A DNA stretch of 64,000 nucleotides from positions 1,716,001 to 1,780,000 of the forward strand of contig NZ_CP120863.1 of NCBI RefSeq assembly GCF_026191725.2, in the 5' to 3' direction. Source of the stretch: Roseibium porphyridii (GTDB taxonomy: Bacteria > Pseudomonadota > Alphaproteobacteria > Rhizobiales > Stappiaceae). Within the stretch, counting starts at the first letter, position 1. The number at the start of each line of letters is the position of its first letter. Position numbers and translations under genes: made by a program. The notes beneath the pieces are model-generated. The model did no database searches, was not told the DNA's origin, and saw nothing but the letters and a program-made list of their open reading frames with translations. Below are positions 44,666 through 53,056 of the stretch, one piece after another.

Positions 44666-45399
44666 TGAGACTTTCAGGGAAGAAGGCTTTCGTTACCGGA
44701 GGACGTTCTGGCATTGGACGGGGTATCGTCGACGCCTTTCGCGCCGAGGGAGCGGACGTTGTCGCCTGCGGTCGCGGGGAGCAGCCTGACGGATTTGAAG
44801 CGCGCTGGATTCGCCTCGATGTTTCCGACCCGAACGCTGTTTTTGATGCGGCAAGATCTCTCGGTGCACTCGATATTGTGGTGAACAATGCAGGCGTTCA
44901 GGTAGAAAAAACGGTTGTGGACAGTTCCGATGAGGACTGGGACCGGGTTATCGGAACCAATGCACGCGGCGTCTTCAATGTTTGTCGGGCGTTCATACCG
45001 CAAATGTCTTTGGGCGGTTCAATCATAAATATCGGATCAATTTCCGGAACAGTCGCCGATCCATCCTTGGCTCTTTACAATGCTTCCAAAGCGTTTGTGC
45101 ATGGGTTGACGCGTTCGGTTGCCGTCGATCATGGTCCGGCTGTCAGATGTAACGCAATCTGCCCGGGTTGGATCGAAACAGGCATGCTGGAAGCCGGATT
45201 CGACCTCGCGATGGATCCGAAGAAGGCCGAGACTGATGCGATTGCACGTCATCCAATCCGGCGTTTCGGCCAACCATCAGACATTGCAGCGATGGCAGTT
45301 TGGCTTGCTTCTGACGATGCGAGCTTTGCTACGGGGCAAATGTTCACACTCGATGGCGGTATGACTGCTGCCTCACCGCTTAACCCTGGATTGTTCTAA
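44665..45399 (+). CDS. Short-chain dehydrogenase/reductase 2 of the BetC cluster
   Basis: 244-residue SDR from ATG 44665 ([20 protein letters not shown]), chosen because TGATG couples it to the aldehyde dehydrogenase; the upstream codons of the longer frame belong to that gene. Cofactor motif TGGRSGIGRG, NNAGVQVEKT, catalytic NIGSISG and YNASK, and NAICPGWIETGM. It has the same plan as the SDR at 41508, so the two may be diverged copies acting on consecutive alcohols. Confidence 0.85.
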   Translation: MRLSGKKAFVTGGRSGIGRGIVDAFRAEGADVVACGRGEQPDGFEARWIRLDVSDPNAVFDAARSLGALDIVVNNAGVQVEKTVVDSSDEDWDRVIGTNARGVFNVCRAFIPQMSLGGSIINIGSISGTVADPSLALYNASKAFVHGLTRSVAVDHGPAVRCNAICPGWIETGMLEAGFDLAMDPKKAETDAIARHPIRRFGQPSDIAAMAVWLASDDASFATGQMFTLDGGMTAASPLNPGLF

Positions 45400-46328
45400 T
45401 GAAACGGATTTCCCATGTTGCCATTCTGGGAGCGGGCGTAATCGGCGCCAGTTGGGCAGCCTTGTTCCTGGCCTCCGGACGTAGTGTTTCAGTATTCGAC
45501 CCAGACACAGATTCAGAAGGGAGCGTCCGGGCATATATCGAAAAAGCCTGGCCTGCACTTGAGAAACTCGGGCTCGTAGATCGGGCTCAACCTGATGCAT
45601 TGTCATTTGCAAACACGGCCGCAAAAGCCGTTGCGGAAGCCGATTTCGTCCAGGAAAACGTTCCTGAACGTCTTCCTGTCAAACATGCTACCTATCGCGA
45701 AATCGAAGCGGCTTTGAAACAGGATACGATTGTTTCGAGTTCTACGTCCGGCCTAACGTTGGAAGCTTTGCAGGATGGTTGGAAAGACCCGGCTTGTTTT
45801 CTACTCGGACATCCATTCAATCCTCCACACTTGATCCCGCTCGTGGAACTTACCGCAAACTCAAGAACCGGCGCGAACGTTTTGGAGAGGGCGGAAACAT
45901 TCTATCAGGACGTAGGGAAGGTCACGATACGCATAAACAAAGGCATGCCCGGTCACGTTGCCAACCGCTTGCAGGCCGCTGTTTGGCGGGAAGCGATTTA
46001 TATGGCAATCGAAGGCGTTGCGAGTGTCGAAGATATCGATAAGGCAATGTGGGCTGGTCCCGGTTTGAGGTGGGCCTCAATGGGGCCGACCATGCTGTTT
46101 CACCTTGGGGCGGGAGAAGGGGGGCTCCGGTCGTTCTGCGAGCACTTCAAGGATACGTTCAATGGTTGGTGGGACGACCTCGGTGACCCACGCTTAGACG
46201 ACCAGATTGTCGAGCAACTCGTGGCTGGACTGGAAGAGCAGGCATGCGGACAAACTCCAGAAGATCTGTCGCGTGTTCGAGATAAAATGCTGGTGGCAAT
46301 TCAAACTGCTACACGCGATTTACGCTAG
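45399..46328 (+). CDS. L-carnitine dehydrogenase-like enzyme (3-hydroxyacyl-CoA dehydrogenase superfamily)
   Basis: 309-residue NAD-dependent beta-hydroxy-acid dehydrogenase. The Rossmann loop is VAILGAGVIGASWAA; SSSTSGL, the His motif LGHPFNPPHLIPLVE and the downstream GPGLRWASMGPTM follow the L-carnitine dehydrogenase plan. It would oxidise a 3-hydroxy acid to a 3-keto acid for BKACE. It overlaps the preceding SDR (TAATG) and is the last gene of the operon; its stop overlaps the convergent AraC gene by 4 bp. L-gulonate 3-dehydrogenase is the main alternative. Confidence 0.83.
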   Translation: MKRISHVAILGAGVIGASWAALFLASGRSVSVFDPDTDSEGSVRAYIEKAWPALEKLGLVDRAQPDALSFANTAAKAVAEADFVQENVPERLPVKHATYREIEAALKQDTIVSSSTSGLTLEALQDGWKDPACFLLGHPFNPPHLIPLVELTANSRTGANVLERAETFYQDVGKVTIRINKGMPGHVANRLQAAVWREAIYMAIEGVASVEDIDKAMWAGPGLRWASMGPTMLFHLGAGEGGLRSFCEHFKDTFNGWWDDLGDPRLDDQIVEQLVAGLEEQACGQTPEDLSRVRDKMLVAIQTATRDLR

Positions 46329-47437
46329 TCGCCCAAATCTGAATTCGTCTCAGTATCACTGTGCTGGTGCGCTGTCGGACTGTGCATTGGCCAAGCCCTG
46401 AACTCAAAGGGCACACGTCCCTCGACGCGGTCCTTGTTGGGTGGCAAACCAAATTTTTGCTGATAAGAGCGACTGAAATGGACTTGGCTGTTAAATCCTG
46501 AGGCTGCCGCCACCTCACTGAGTTTCATCTCCGTTTGCGTAACCAGTCCGCGTGCACGGTCCAGTCTGATGTCGCGGTAGTACTCTACAGGCGTCTTGCG
46601 AACAAACTGAGTGAACAGACGACCCAGCTGCCGCTGCGAAATTGCTATGCGCCTGCAGATTTCTGGGATGGATATCGGGTCTTCGAGATTTGCTTCCATC
46701 AAGTCTATTGCTCTTCTGACTGTATTTGGCGTCACTTGTCCCGTAGGTTCGATCACCTTGGGATTCTGCGATCTGCCGGGTCCGCGTACGTCGTGATGAA
46801 ACACATATCTTGCGGCCGCATTCGCAATACTCAATCCGCAAAATCTGTTCAGAAAGTACAACGCGGCATCGGAAGCCGCTGTCCCGCCACAGCACGTAAA
46901 AATTCTGCCATCAACAACAAAGAGGTCTTCCAAAACTGATGTGTTGGTCGCTGTTTCTTTAAGGGCATCGATATGCTCGTAGTGAACCGTTGCCCTCTTG
47001 TCGTTCAAAAGGCCGGCATTCGCCAAAACGAAAGCGCCAGTGTCAATTCCACCGATTGTCCTCCCATCGCGCGCCCACCGTTTCAGCGATGAATTAATGA
47101 CATCCGCATAGCTTTGTTCGGGCGTCCAGCTCGAACTGACCACGACAAGGTCGGCTTTTAACGAGGCGGCATCTGTCAATGCCTTTGTATGTACTTCGAG
47201 GCCACTGCTGGATGGTAAAAGTCCTCCTTGAGCCGAATAAATATTCCATTGGAATTTCGAAGACCCAATCAGGTAGTTTGCAGCTCGAAAGGGATCGATA
47301 AACGACATGGTCGCAGCAAGATTGAAGTAGGGTGTCGCAAGAATGACCAATTCCAAAACATAGATCCAATCAGGAGGCCAACGCCGCGTTTCTTGAACTA
47401 TCAAAGTACCAAAAAGCGCGCTTACGGTGAAGTTCAA
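46325..47437 (-). CDS. AraC-family regulator with DJ-1/PfpI sensor domain (GlxA/CdhR type)
   Basis: 370-residue regulator with an N-terminal amidotransferase-like sensor (about 30-215) and a C-terminal AraC DNA-binding domain (about 230-330; SIPEICRRIAISQRQLGRLFTQFV and LSEVAAASGFNSQVHFSRSYQQKFG). Members such as GbdR and CdhR activate glycine-betaine and carnitine catabolism. It converges with the carnitine-dehydrogenase-like gene, 4 bp overlapping. Its family supports a quaternary-amine inducer for the BetC cluster. The start is uncertain; homologues often begin nearer YVLELVILATP. Confidence 0.83.
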   Translation of the reverse strand: MNFTVSALFGTLIVQETRRWPPDWIYVLELVILATPYFNLAATMSFIDPFRAANYLIGSSKFQWNIYSAQGGLLPSSSGLEVHTKALTDAASLKADLVVVSSSWTPEQSYADVINSSLKRWARDGRTIGGIDTGAFVLANAGLLNDKRATVHYEHIDALKETATNTSVLEDLFVVDGRIFTCCGGTAASDAALYFLNRFCGLSIANAAARYVFHHDVRGPGRSQNPKVIEPTGQVTPNTVRRAIDLMEANLEDPISIPEICRRIAISQRQLGRLFTQFVRKTPVEYYRDIRLDRARGLVTQTEMKLSEVAAASGFNSQVHFSRSYQQKFGLPPNKDRVEGRVPFEFRAWPMHSPTAHQHSDTETNSDLGD

Positions 47438-47587
47438 CTGGCCAGCTTACATTAACCCAGGCTCAGACCGAGACATATCTCGCCCGCTATTTCTGTTTTG
47501 CCAAATGCCCTCTCTGAGTGAGTTGTCCCGAAGAGAGTGAAGGTCGCTTTCAGGCGGAACAAAATCCACAGGACTGACCTTGTAGCG

Positions 47588-48514
47588 CTAGTGGGGTGCG
47601 TCGACTGTGATCAGCTCCAGAAACTGTTGCAGAACAGGTGATTGATTCCGATCACCGCGCCACACAGCGCAAATTGGCGAGGAGTAGCGGAAAATATCTG
47701 ACCGTAACTCCTTGAATTCGTAGAGCGCCTGGCTCGTGCAATGAGTTGGAAAAAAACCGAGATAAACCCCGGCTCCTACCAAAGCCAGTACAGCTTCGGT
47801 TTGAAAAACGATGGTCCCAACCGGGAAATTTTGTTTGAGGTTTCGTATTTTGTTGCTTTCAAAATAGCCGCGATAGACCAGCGCGTGTTCTAGAATTTCT
47901 TCCTGGCTCAGGTCTTTCCCGGCATCAAGCGCAACCGACATCGGGTGTTCACCGGCGCAAAATAGCCCCACCTCCTCATCATACAGGTGACGATACTTCA
48001 AACTGGGATGACGCTGGTAATCCGGCACAATTCCAAAATGCAGCTTCCCGTCGATGACTGCCCGCTCCACTTCAGCCGGTGTTCCAGTCATCAGGCTGAC
48101 ATCGACCTCCGGCGCATCGTCTTTGAAACGCCGTATTGCTGAGACCAAAGGATTGCGTTCGTCTGACAACGTGTAATCGATCATGCCTATGTCGATTTTC
48201 CCGACAAGCTGTCGGTTGATCGAAGCGACACTGGTGGCAAACTCATCGGCCGCGGCGAGGAGCCGCTCTATATGTTCCAATGCGATTTCGCCCTGTTGGG
48301 TAAGAGAAAAACCACTTCTTCCACGATGACAAAGTCGGATACCAAGGCGCGTTTCCAGATCAGAAATCTGTCTTGAAATCGTTGAAGCCCCAACGCCAAG
48401 CTCTGTTTGGGCCGCAGAAAGACCGGAGCACTCGATAACGGTCTTGAAGACCCGCATCAGACGAATATCTGCACCGCTAACGGTTCCTGAAAAAGCATTC
48501 TTTCGTCGGGCCAT
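47588..48514 (-). CDS. LysR-family regulator of the guanidino locus
   Basis: 308-residue LysR protein with a short basic N-terminal extension. The helix-turn-helix is ECSGLSAAQTELGVGASTISRQISDLETRLGIRLCHR (about 28-64), then an effector domain opening GKIDIGMIDYTLS. It diverges from the ureohydrolase gene over 120 bp, where an 18-bp dyad recurs in the binding-protein promoter, so it probably activates the whole locus in response to a guanidino or amino acid. Confidence 0.86.
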   Translation of the reverse strand: MARRKNAFSGTVSGADIRLMRVFKTVIECSGLSAAQTELGVGASTISRQISDLETRLGIRLCHRGRSGFSLTQQGEIALEHIERLLAAADEFATSVASINRQLVGKIDIGMIDYTLSDERNPLVSAIRRFKDDAPEVDVSLMTGTPAEVERAVIDGKLHFGIVPDYQRHPSLKYRHLYDEEVGLFCAGEHPMSVALDAGKDLSQEEILEHALVYRGYFESNKIRNLKQNFPVGTIVFQTEAVLALVGAGVYLGFFPTHCTSQALYEFKELRSDIFRYSSPICAVWRGDRNQSPVLQQFLELITVDAPH

Positions 48515-48538
48515 GGTTCAAATACACCTCAAAAATCG

Positions 48539-48556
48539 CATGCATTTTTATGCAAG
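48539..48556. promoter_or_regulatory. Operator-like dyad, copy 1 of 2
   Basis: On the minus strand CTTGCATAAAAATGCATG, a near-palindrome in the LysR/ureohydrolase divergent promoter. It matches copy 2 (54250-54267) at 15 of 18 positions: consensus CTTGCAWAAAAATRCAWG. This shared site is the likely binding sequence of the LysR protein at 47588. Confidence 0.6.
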
Positions 48557-48634
48557 TATTCTTTGGATTGTTCAACTTTGTGACGATTAAAAACCGCATT
48601 ATTCAGTTCCAAACATCTTGTTGAGGAGCGACAT

Positions 48635-49687
48635 ATGGTGAACCCAAAACTCGAAGCTCTCAGGGAAAAGTTCGGCAACGCCGATGGCGGGACATTGTTC
48701 ACACCAAAGTATCAGAAGATCGCCTCGAAAATATTCGCCGAAGGCGGAAAGCGACCAGCCCCTTATTCCGGAATTCCGACACTTCTCGATGCTCCGCAAG
48801 CGACCTTGGAACAGGCGAGCGAGCTCCAGGTTGCCCTTTACGGTGCGCCCATGGATCTGGGCGTTACAAATCGAAACGGCGCTCGTTTCGGGCCGCGAGC
48901 TTTGCGCTCCATCGAGCGCGTAGGCCCTTACAATGATGCTCTCGAAACAGCGCCATTGCACGAAATGGCTGTCGCTGATCTTGGCGATGTGCCCTTCAGC
49001 AGCCGGTTCGACCTTGGCCTAAGTCACGAAGAAATTGAAAATTACGTGAGGCAGATTGTTCTTGCCGGGGCGATACCAATCGGTGTTGGCGGCGATCATT
49101 CCATCACGCATCCAATCTTGCGTGCGGTCGGCCAAAACGAACCTGTGGGCATGGTGCATATTGATGCGCATTGCGATACGGGCGGCGCTTATGAGAATGA
49201 GAAATTCCACCATGGCGGGCCTTTCCGTAACGCTGTACTGGATGGCGTTTTGTCGCCTGAGCGTACGATCCAGATCGGTATTCGCGGTGCCGCCGGTTAT
49301 ATCTGGGAGTTTTCTGAAATGTCCGGCATGACGGTGGTCGAAGCCAAAGACATAACAGATGCAAATTTTCCGGACATAATTGAGAAAACGCGTCAGGTTG
49401 TCGGAAGTGGCCCGACCTATCTGTCCTTTGATATCGACAGTCTGGATCCCGCCTTTGCCCCTGGCACCGGCACACCGGAAATAGGCGGCCTGACCACGCG
49501 GGAAGCACTGCGTCTGATCCGCGGTCTCAAGGGCCTCAATTTCGTTGGTGGCGACGTCGTTGAAGTTGCTCCTGCCTATGATCAAAGCACCAACACTGCC
49601 CATGCAGGTGCTCAGATGCTCTTCGAAATCTTGAGCCTCATGCAGTTTTCACCCTCCCTTCCCAGGACACAAGGAAAAGACGTATGA
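48635..49687 (+). CDS. Ureohydrolase (guanidinobutyrase/guanidinopropionase/agmatinase family)
   Basis: 350-residue manganese ureohydrolase. Ligands: His155 (VGGDHSITH), Asp177, His179 and Asp181 (HIDAHCDTG), Asp266 and Asp268 (SFDIDSLDPAFAPGTGTPE). KFHHGGPFR after HIDAHCDTG resembles guanidinobutyrase/guanidinopropionase more than agmatinase. It would split a guanidino acid into urea and an amino acid or amine. GAGG precedes the ATG. Its stop overlaps the RidA start. The N-terminal ~70 residues before LYGAPMD are typical of the longer family members. Confidence 0.86.
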   Translation: MVNPKLEALREKFGNADGGTLFTPKYQKIASKIFAEGGKRPAPYSGIPTLLDAPQATLEQASELQVALYGAPMDLGVTNRNGARFGPRALRSIERVGPYNDALETAPLHEMAVADLGDVPFSSRFDLGLSHEEIENYVRQIVLAGAIPIGVGGDHSITHPILRAVGQNEPVGMVHIDAHCDTGGAYENEKFHHGGPFRNAVLDGVLSPERTIQIGIRGAAGYIWEFSEMSGMTVVEAKDITDANFPDIIEKTRQVVGSGPTYLSFDIDSLDPAFAPGTGTPEIGGLTTREALRLIRGLKGLNFVGGDVVEVAPAYDQSTNTAHAGAQMLFEILSLMQFSPSLPRTQGKDV

Positions 49688-50028
49688 CCATCGAGCGCTT
49701 TGAGAAAGGAAGCCGTATGAGCCAGGCTGTGGTTCATGGTAACACAGTCTATCTGGCAGGTCAGATTGGCGAAGGTCCGGACATGACACGTCAAACACAG
49801 TCCATGCTGGCCGAAGTGGATCGTCTCCTGGCATCTGTGGGAAGCAGCAAGTCCAGCATATTGTCCGCACAGATCTGGGTTTCCGACATGGGAGATGTTG
49901 ACGCTATGAACAACGTCTGGGATGCATGGATCGATGTGCAAAATCCACCAGCGCGCGCTTGTGTGGAAAGTAAGCTCGTTTCGCCTGATTTCTTGGTCGA
50001 AGTCATGATTATCGCCGCCAAGGAATAG
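49684..50028 (+). CDS. RidA-family protein (enamine/imine deaminase type)
   Basis: 114-residue RidA/YjgF protein. VVHGNTVYLAGQIGEGPDMTRQTQSMLAEVD matches the family N-terminal sheet, and ARACVESKLVSPDFLVEVMIIA carries the conserved Arg that binds the substrate carboxylate. It begins as ATGA overlapping the ureohydrolase stop. Such proteins hydrolyse reactive imines or enamines made by PLP or amino-acid oxidising enzymes, fitting the aminotransferase of this locus. Confidence 0.87.
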   Translation: MTIERFEKGSRMSQAVVHGNTVYLAGQIGEGPDMTRQTQSMLAEVDRLLASVGSSKSSILSAQIWVSDMGDVDAMNNVWDAWIDVQNPPARACVESKLVSPDFLVEVMIIAAKE

Positions 50029-50187
50029 CGGCTCGTGGGGGCGCAAGGGTCGGAGTGTCGTTGACGCTTAGGCTTGGGGGACCCTTGTTTGTTGCGGTCG
50101 ACGATTTCTTCCCGCGGCCTTTGCGGGACTACCCTTGCGACACGCGGTTGGTTGTGCCTTTCGCTGAAACGACAGAGCCTTGATTTT

Positions 50188-50208
50188 GGCTGGCCATTCA
50201 GGCCAGCC
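50188..50208. terminator. Perfect hairpin between convergent RidA and ABC ATPase genes
   Basis: GGCTGGCC (50188-50195), loop ATTCA, GGCCAGCC (50201-50208), in the 237-bp spacer where the two operons meet. It may act as a bidirectional terminator. No long T-run follows on either strand, so confidence is moderate. Confidence 0.5.
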
Positions 50209-50265
50209 TCACAACGGCTCTCCATGAAAAGCGCAACAATTCCTCTGTTTCTGCGTCTCTTCAGA

Positions 50266-51315
50266 CTAGTCGACGGGAAAGACAGCTAATCGAGCCGGAT
50301 CAGCAGTCAGGTGGACGAGATCTCCTACCTGGAATTCGCTGTCATCGGAGGCCGAACCGCGCACCCGGATTTCCTGATCCTTTACACTGACGAGCCACTC
50401 TTTGAAGGCGCCGAGATCACGGGCAAACACAACACGCCCGGTTGACCCCTCATTTGCCTGCGCTGGACGCAAGGAAATGTTCTCTGCTCGCACAGCAACG
50501 TTGACAGCTGTGCCGGGTTCATAGTCAGCCGCCGCTTTGAAGCTATTCCCAAAGATTGCCAGTTGCCTGTTCTGACCAATCTCGGCTTGAACAAGGTTTG
50601 CAGCACCAATGAAATCAGCCACCAGGCTGTTGGCTGGTTGGCGGTAAACTTGAGTTGGTGTGGCTGCCTGTTGAACCTTCCCATGGTCCAGAACCACAAG
50701 TTCATCAGCCAGCATCATTGCTTCGGTTTGATCGTGCGTGACCAAAACCGTTGTAACACCGAATTTTTGCTGCAACCTACGCAGTTCAATCTGCATGTTG
50801 TCGCGAAGTTTCGCATCCAGTGCAGACAATGGTTCGTCCAGAAGAAATAGCTTTGGTTTGATTGCGAGTGCTCGGGCAATTGCCACTCTCTGTCGCTGTC
50901 CGCCTGACAGCGCCGAAACGGTGCGATCTGCAATGTGGGGAAGCTCAACAACGTTGAGAAGTTCTTCTACACGTTCACGCTGTTCCTTTGCCGTCGTCCT
51001 GCGAAGTTTCAGCCCATACGCGATGTTTTCAGCGACACTCATGTGAGGGAACAAAGCAAGCGATTGGAATACCATTCCGAACCCACGCTTGTGCGGCGGC
51101 ACTTCTGAGATATCGGCGCCATCCAGCAGCAAACGCCCTTCCGTGGGTTTTTCAAAACCAGCGATAATTCTCAGCAGTGTTGTCTTGCCGCAGCCGGATG
51201 GTCCCAAAAGACAGACAAACGAACCACGTTCAATCTTCAGGTCAACTCGATTAAGCGCAGTTACGGGCCCGAACGACTTTGAAACCGCTTCAATGTTCAA
51301 ATGCGTATTAGTCAC
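50266..51315 (-). CDS. Spermidine/putrescine-type ABC transporter, ATP-binding protein
   Basis: 349-residue PotA-type ATPase from a GTG at 51315 (preceded by AAAGG), with Walker A GPSGCGKTT, signature LSGGQRQR, Walker B LFLLDEPLSALDAKLR and switch THDQTEAM, then a TOBE domain (VRAENISLRP). A longer frame starts at 51345 inside the permease gene. It is last in the binding protein, permease, permease, ATPase operon and powers import for the guanidino locus. Confidence 0.87.
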   Translation of the reverse strand: MTNTHLNIEAVSKSFGPVTALNRVDLKIERGSFVCLLGPSGCGKTTLLRIIAGFEKPTEGRLLLDGADISEVPPHKRGFGMVFQSLALFPHMSVAENIAYGLKLRRTTAKEQRERVEELLNVVELPHIADRTVSALSGGQRQRVAIARALAIKPKLFLLDEPLSALDAKLRDNMQIELRRLQQKFGVTTVLVTHDQTEAMMLADELVVLDHGKVQQAATPTQVYRQPANSLVADFIGAANLVQAEIGQNRQLAIFGNSFKAAADYEPGTAVNVAVRAENISLRPAQANEGSTGRVVFARDLGAFKEWLVSVKDQEIRVRGSASDDSEFQVGDLVHLTADPARLAVFPVD

Positions 51316-51328
51316 GTTGAGCCTTTTG

Positions 51329-52174
51329 TCAGAACAGGTTGCCACGTCCGGCGATCAGCTTGTCGACAAGCAGCACCAGGAAAACATCAACCACAATTAT
51401 GAAGACGGAAAGCGCCAGAGTCGCAGGATCCAGCGACGACACTGTTCGACTGTACATCCAGATGGGCAACGTGCTGACATCAATCGTGTACATGAAGAAG
51501 GTGACGGTGAATTCGTTGAAACTTATTATGAGCGCAAAGATCAAACCGGCGAGAATGCCAGCTTTCATCAGCGGGATGACAACATCCCAAATCGCCCGTA
51601 GTGGCGACGCGCCGAGTGAAATCGCGGCTTCTTCGATTTCGACGCTGATGCCGTTCATGGCGCTCAAGCAGTTGCGCAAGACAAACGGCAATACAAGCGC
51701 AATATGCGGAATCGCAATTCGCCATATGCCGAGATCCAGTTGCAGACTTTCGGCAATGAGAAGAAAGGCAATGCCCAGCATCACCAATGGAAACACCAAG
51801 GGCAAAGTGAATAGCAGTTCCATGCCTTCACGCAAGTTTCGGCCGCTGCGTGCCAGCGCATAGGCAAGCGGAACACAAACCAGTGTTGAAATGATCATCA
51901 CCAAAAACGCGACCAGGAGGCTCGTAATGGTGGAATCGACGACCGATTGCGCGCTGGATGGATCCTCGTTTGTGAACAGCTGCAAGACTTCGAAATACCA
52001 GCGGAACGAAAACTCCGTGGGCGGAAAACTCGAATATTCGGATGCGGAAAACGACATGATCGTCACAACGATCACCGGCAGCGCGGAGATGAGAATTCCA
52101 ATGCTTGCCAGAAAAAGGATCACGAACCGGTAGGTTCCACCACCTTCTGTTGGGAGAAGTCCGACCCGCATCAA
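51329..52174 (-). CDS. ABC transporter permease (PotC type)
   Basis: 281-residue six-helix permease; EAA loop SVEIEEAAISLGASPLRAIWDVVIPLMKAG is the PotC-type pattern. Its ATG overlaps the PotB-type stop. The C-terminus AGRGNLF is typical. It forms the channel with the preceding permease for polyamine-like or guanidino substrates. Confidence 0.87.
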   Translation of the reverse strand: MMRVGLLPTEGGGTYRFVILFLASIGILISALPVIVVTIMSFSASEYSSFPPTEFSFRWYFEVLQLFTNEDPSSAQSVVDSTITSLLVAFLVMIISTLVCVPLAYALARSGRNLREGMELLFTLPLVFPLVMLGIAFLLIAESLQLDLGIWRIAIPHIALVLPFVLRNCLSAMNGISVEIEEAAISLGASPLRAIWDVVIPLMKAGILAGLIFALIISFNEFTVTFFMYTIDVSTLPIWMYSRTVSSLDPATLALSVFIIVVDVFLVLLVDKLIAGRGNLF

Positions 52175-53028
52175 CTGGATTCCTTTGCAGTTGTCGTCAA
52201 TCGAACCAGCCAGGAAGAGGCGACAAGAACGAAAAGTGTCAAAACAATGAGGATCATTCCGGCAGCGGCAGCGCCCGACCAGTTGAACAGGGGAGAGATC
52301 ATGTCGCGGATGACCAAGCCCATCATCTGTACGCGGCGTCCGCCAAGAAGCAAAGGAATGGCAAAAGCGCTGGCGTTGAACGCGAAAACAATGGAAGCTG
52401 CCCCGACAAGTTCAGGTCGTAAAAGGGGGACTGTAACGTCCCTGAAGGTGCGCCAATGTCCGGCCCCCAAAGAACTTGCTGCCTCCAGGTATTCCGGTGA
52501 AATGGCTCTTACAGCTCCGACGATCGGAAAGACAGCAAGCGGTAAGGACGTTTGCACCAGCCCCAGCAAAACGCCTGTCTCGTTGAAAAGTAGAAACAAC
52601 GGACGTTCGATTATCCCCATTGCCTTAAGGGTCGAGTTCAGGACACCGGATGGGCCAAGCAGCAGGATCCAGCCATAGGCTTGGACCAAGAGGTTCAAGA
52701 TGAGCGGCAGAAGGATGGAAATTGTCAGCAAACGCCTGAAAAACGAGCTGCGTAACGATGTCATGACAAAGGCCAGCGGCACTGCGAGAACCATCACGAT
52801 AATCGTCGCGATAAACGCCAGTTTCAGGGTCAGCCAAACGGATCTGCCGAAAAACGGAGTCATCAAATCCCGATAGGCCTGGATCGATAGTCCTTCAATT
52901 GTTCCCTGTTCAGCCGACAGCGAAAAACGCAGTATGTAGAAACACGCTCCCAGAAACGGAAGAATGGCAATAAATGCAGGCGCTGCGAACAGCAGCGCCT
53001 GTTTCTTTGGAAGAAATTCAGTCGACAC
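52171..53028 (-). CDS. ABC transporter permease (PotB type)
   Basis: 285-residue permease with six helices and EAA loop SPEYLEAASSLGAGHWRTFRDVTVPLLRPE. It follows the binding-protein gene by 28 bp and overlaps the next permease by 4 bp. The first helix begins LLFAAPAFIAILPFLGACFYI. The family takes up polyamines, amino acids, betaines or related cations. Confidence 0.87.
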   Translation of the reverse strand: MSTEFLPKKQALLFAAPAFIAILPFLGACFYILRFSLSAEQGTIEGLSIQAYRDLMTPFFGRSVWLTLKLAFIATIIVMVLAVPLAFVMTSLRSSFFRRLLTISILLPLILNLLVQAYGWILLLGPSGVLNSTLKAMGIIERPLFLLFNETGVLLGLVQTSLPLAVFPIVGAVRAISPEYLEAASSLGAGHWRTFRDVTVPLLRPELVGAASIVFAFNASAFAIPLLLGGRRVQMMGLVIRDMISPLFNWSGAAAAGMILIVLTLFVLVASSWLVRLTTTAKESS

Positions 53029-53056
53029 GATTGAGGGTCACTTAAATCCTTGCCTT

